From an uncultured Eubacterium sp. (GTDB lineage Bacteria; Bacillota; Clostridia; Lachnospirales; Lachnospiraceae): a stretch of 32,279 nucleotides of DNA. Of this stretch, positions 32,084 through 32,279 are shown piece after piece. Positions within the stretch are counted from its first letter, which is position 1, and each line of letters begins with the position of its first letter. Location: contig CAJUDA010000031.1 in NCBI GenBank assembly GCA_910584875.1, forward strand, positions 1-32,279, read 5' to 3'. The notes under the pieces are model-generated. The model was not told the origin of the DNA and made no database searches. It saw nothing but the letters and a program-made list of their open reading frames with translations. Position numbers and translations under genes: made by a program.

Positions 32084-32279
32084 CTAAAGAATCTCCGCAA
32101 TACGTGAAGATACCTTCTTTTCAGTAAAAGTATAGCATAGTCCTCCACTTTTGGCTACCTGAACCCACCGTCTGACAGGGCAACCGCTTAACAAGCCGCT
32201 GGGAGACGGGTATCTCCCATACGCCCGTCCTTGTACCACTTCCCGAAAAATCATCGTTTTCTTCCTTTGCAAATCTGCC
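32084..32279 (-). CDS. Unassigned open frame cut by the right edge
   Basis: An open frame enters from the right edge and ends at TAG 32084, giving at least 64 codons. Its last residues (RRWVQVAKSGGLCYTFTEKK, then VSSRIAEIL) look protein-like, ending in a helix. The stretch before it is rich in short inverted repeats (for example GACGGG with CCCGTC around 32205-32230). I recognise no family. It may be a C-terminus, or a chance frame over structured RNA-coding DNA. Confidence 0.3.
   Translation of the reverse strand, partial: ADLQRKKTMIFREVVQGRAYGRYPSPSGLLSGCPVRRWVQVAKSGGLCYTFTEKKVSSRIAEIL

Overview
The window looks like a chromosomal segment of a gut-type Firmicute of the class Clostridia, most likely a Lachnospiraceae member. 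This is inferred from gene content: an 875-residue pyruvate phosphate dikinase, a single-chain class II glycyl-tRNA synthetase, the era-yqzL-recO cluster with an M16C peptidase gene in front, BspA-type leucine-rich-repeat surface proteins, C39 peptidases and a PD-(D/E)XK 'putative transposase' gene. Nearly all genes are on the minus strand. The exceptions are degV, the lytTR/liaF-like pair and csp. No rRNA, tRNA or CRISPR array was seen.

Layout. Positions 1-7600 are AT-rich accessory DNA. They hold a class B penicillin-binding protein with a downstream lipoprotein gene (cut by the left edge), a PD-(D/E)XK protein, the tail of a serine recombinase joined to a truncated secreted-protein gene, a methyltransferase, a CD3324-type putative regulator and a membrane-anchored protein. 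This region abuts the 3' end of ppdK. A second, diverged copy of the last 30 bases of ppdK plus its downstream hairpin lies at 4412-4471 beside the recombinase remnant, so about 3.2 kb looks like the scar of an integrated element.

Positions 7688-14900 hold ppdK, degV (divergent), two tandem membrane-anchored C39 cysteine peptidases and glyS. Positions 15039-20213 hold three secreted leucine-rich-repeat proteins, two of them close paralogues. Positions 20491-21665 hold a LytTR regulator and a LiaF-like membrane protein, with a two-turn direct repeat at the promoter. Positions 21656-26493 are a housekeeping cluster (M16C peptidase, era, yqzL, recO), and csp is divergent from it.

Positions 26996-28984 encode a TrpB2-type PLP enzyme and an HD phosphohydrolase. 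Positions 29056-30854 form a compact operon of a secreted calcium-loop protein, an ECF sigma factor and an RsgI-like anti-sigma factor with an Asn-Pro site. The right end is AT-rich again, with a RhuM-family gene and an unassigned open frame cut by the window edge.

The common theme is cell-envelope biology: a PBP, lipoprotein, surface LRR proteins, surface cysteine peptidases, a LiaF-like sensor and an RsgI-type signalling operon are spaced between core genes. The least ordinary items are the ppdK-tail repeat with the recombinase scar, the LytTR-type operator, and the sigma/anti-sigma/calcium-loop operon.
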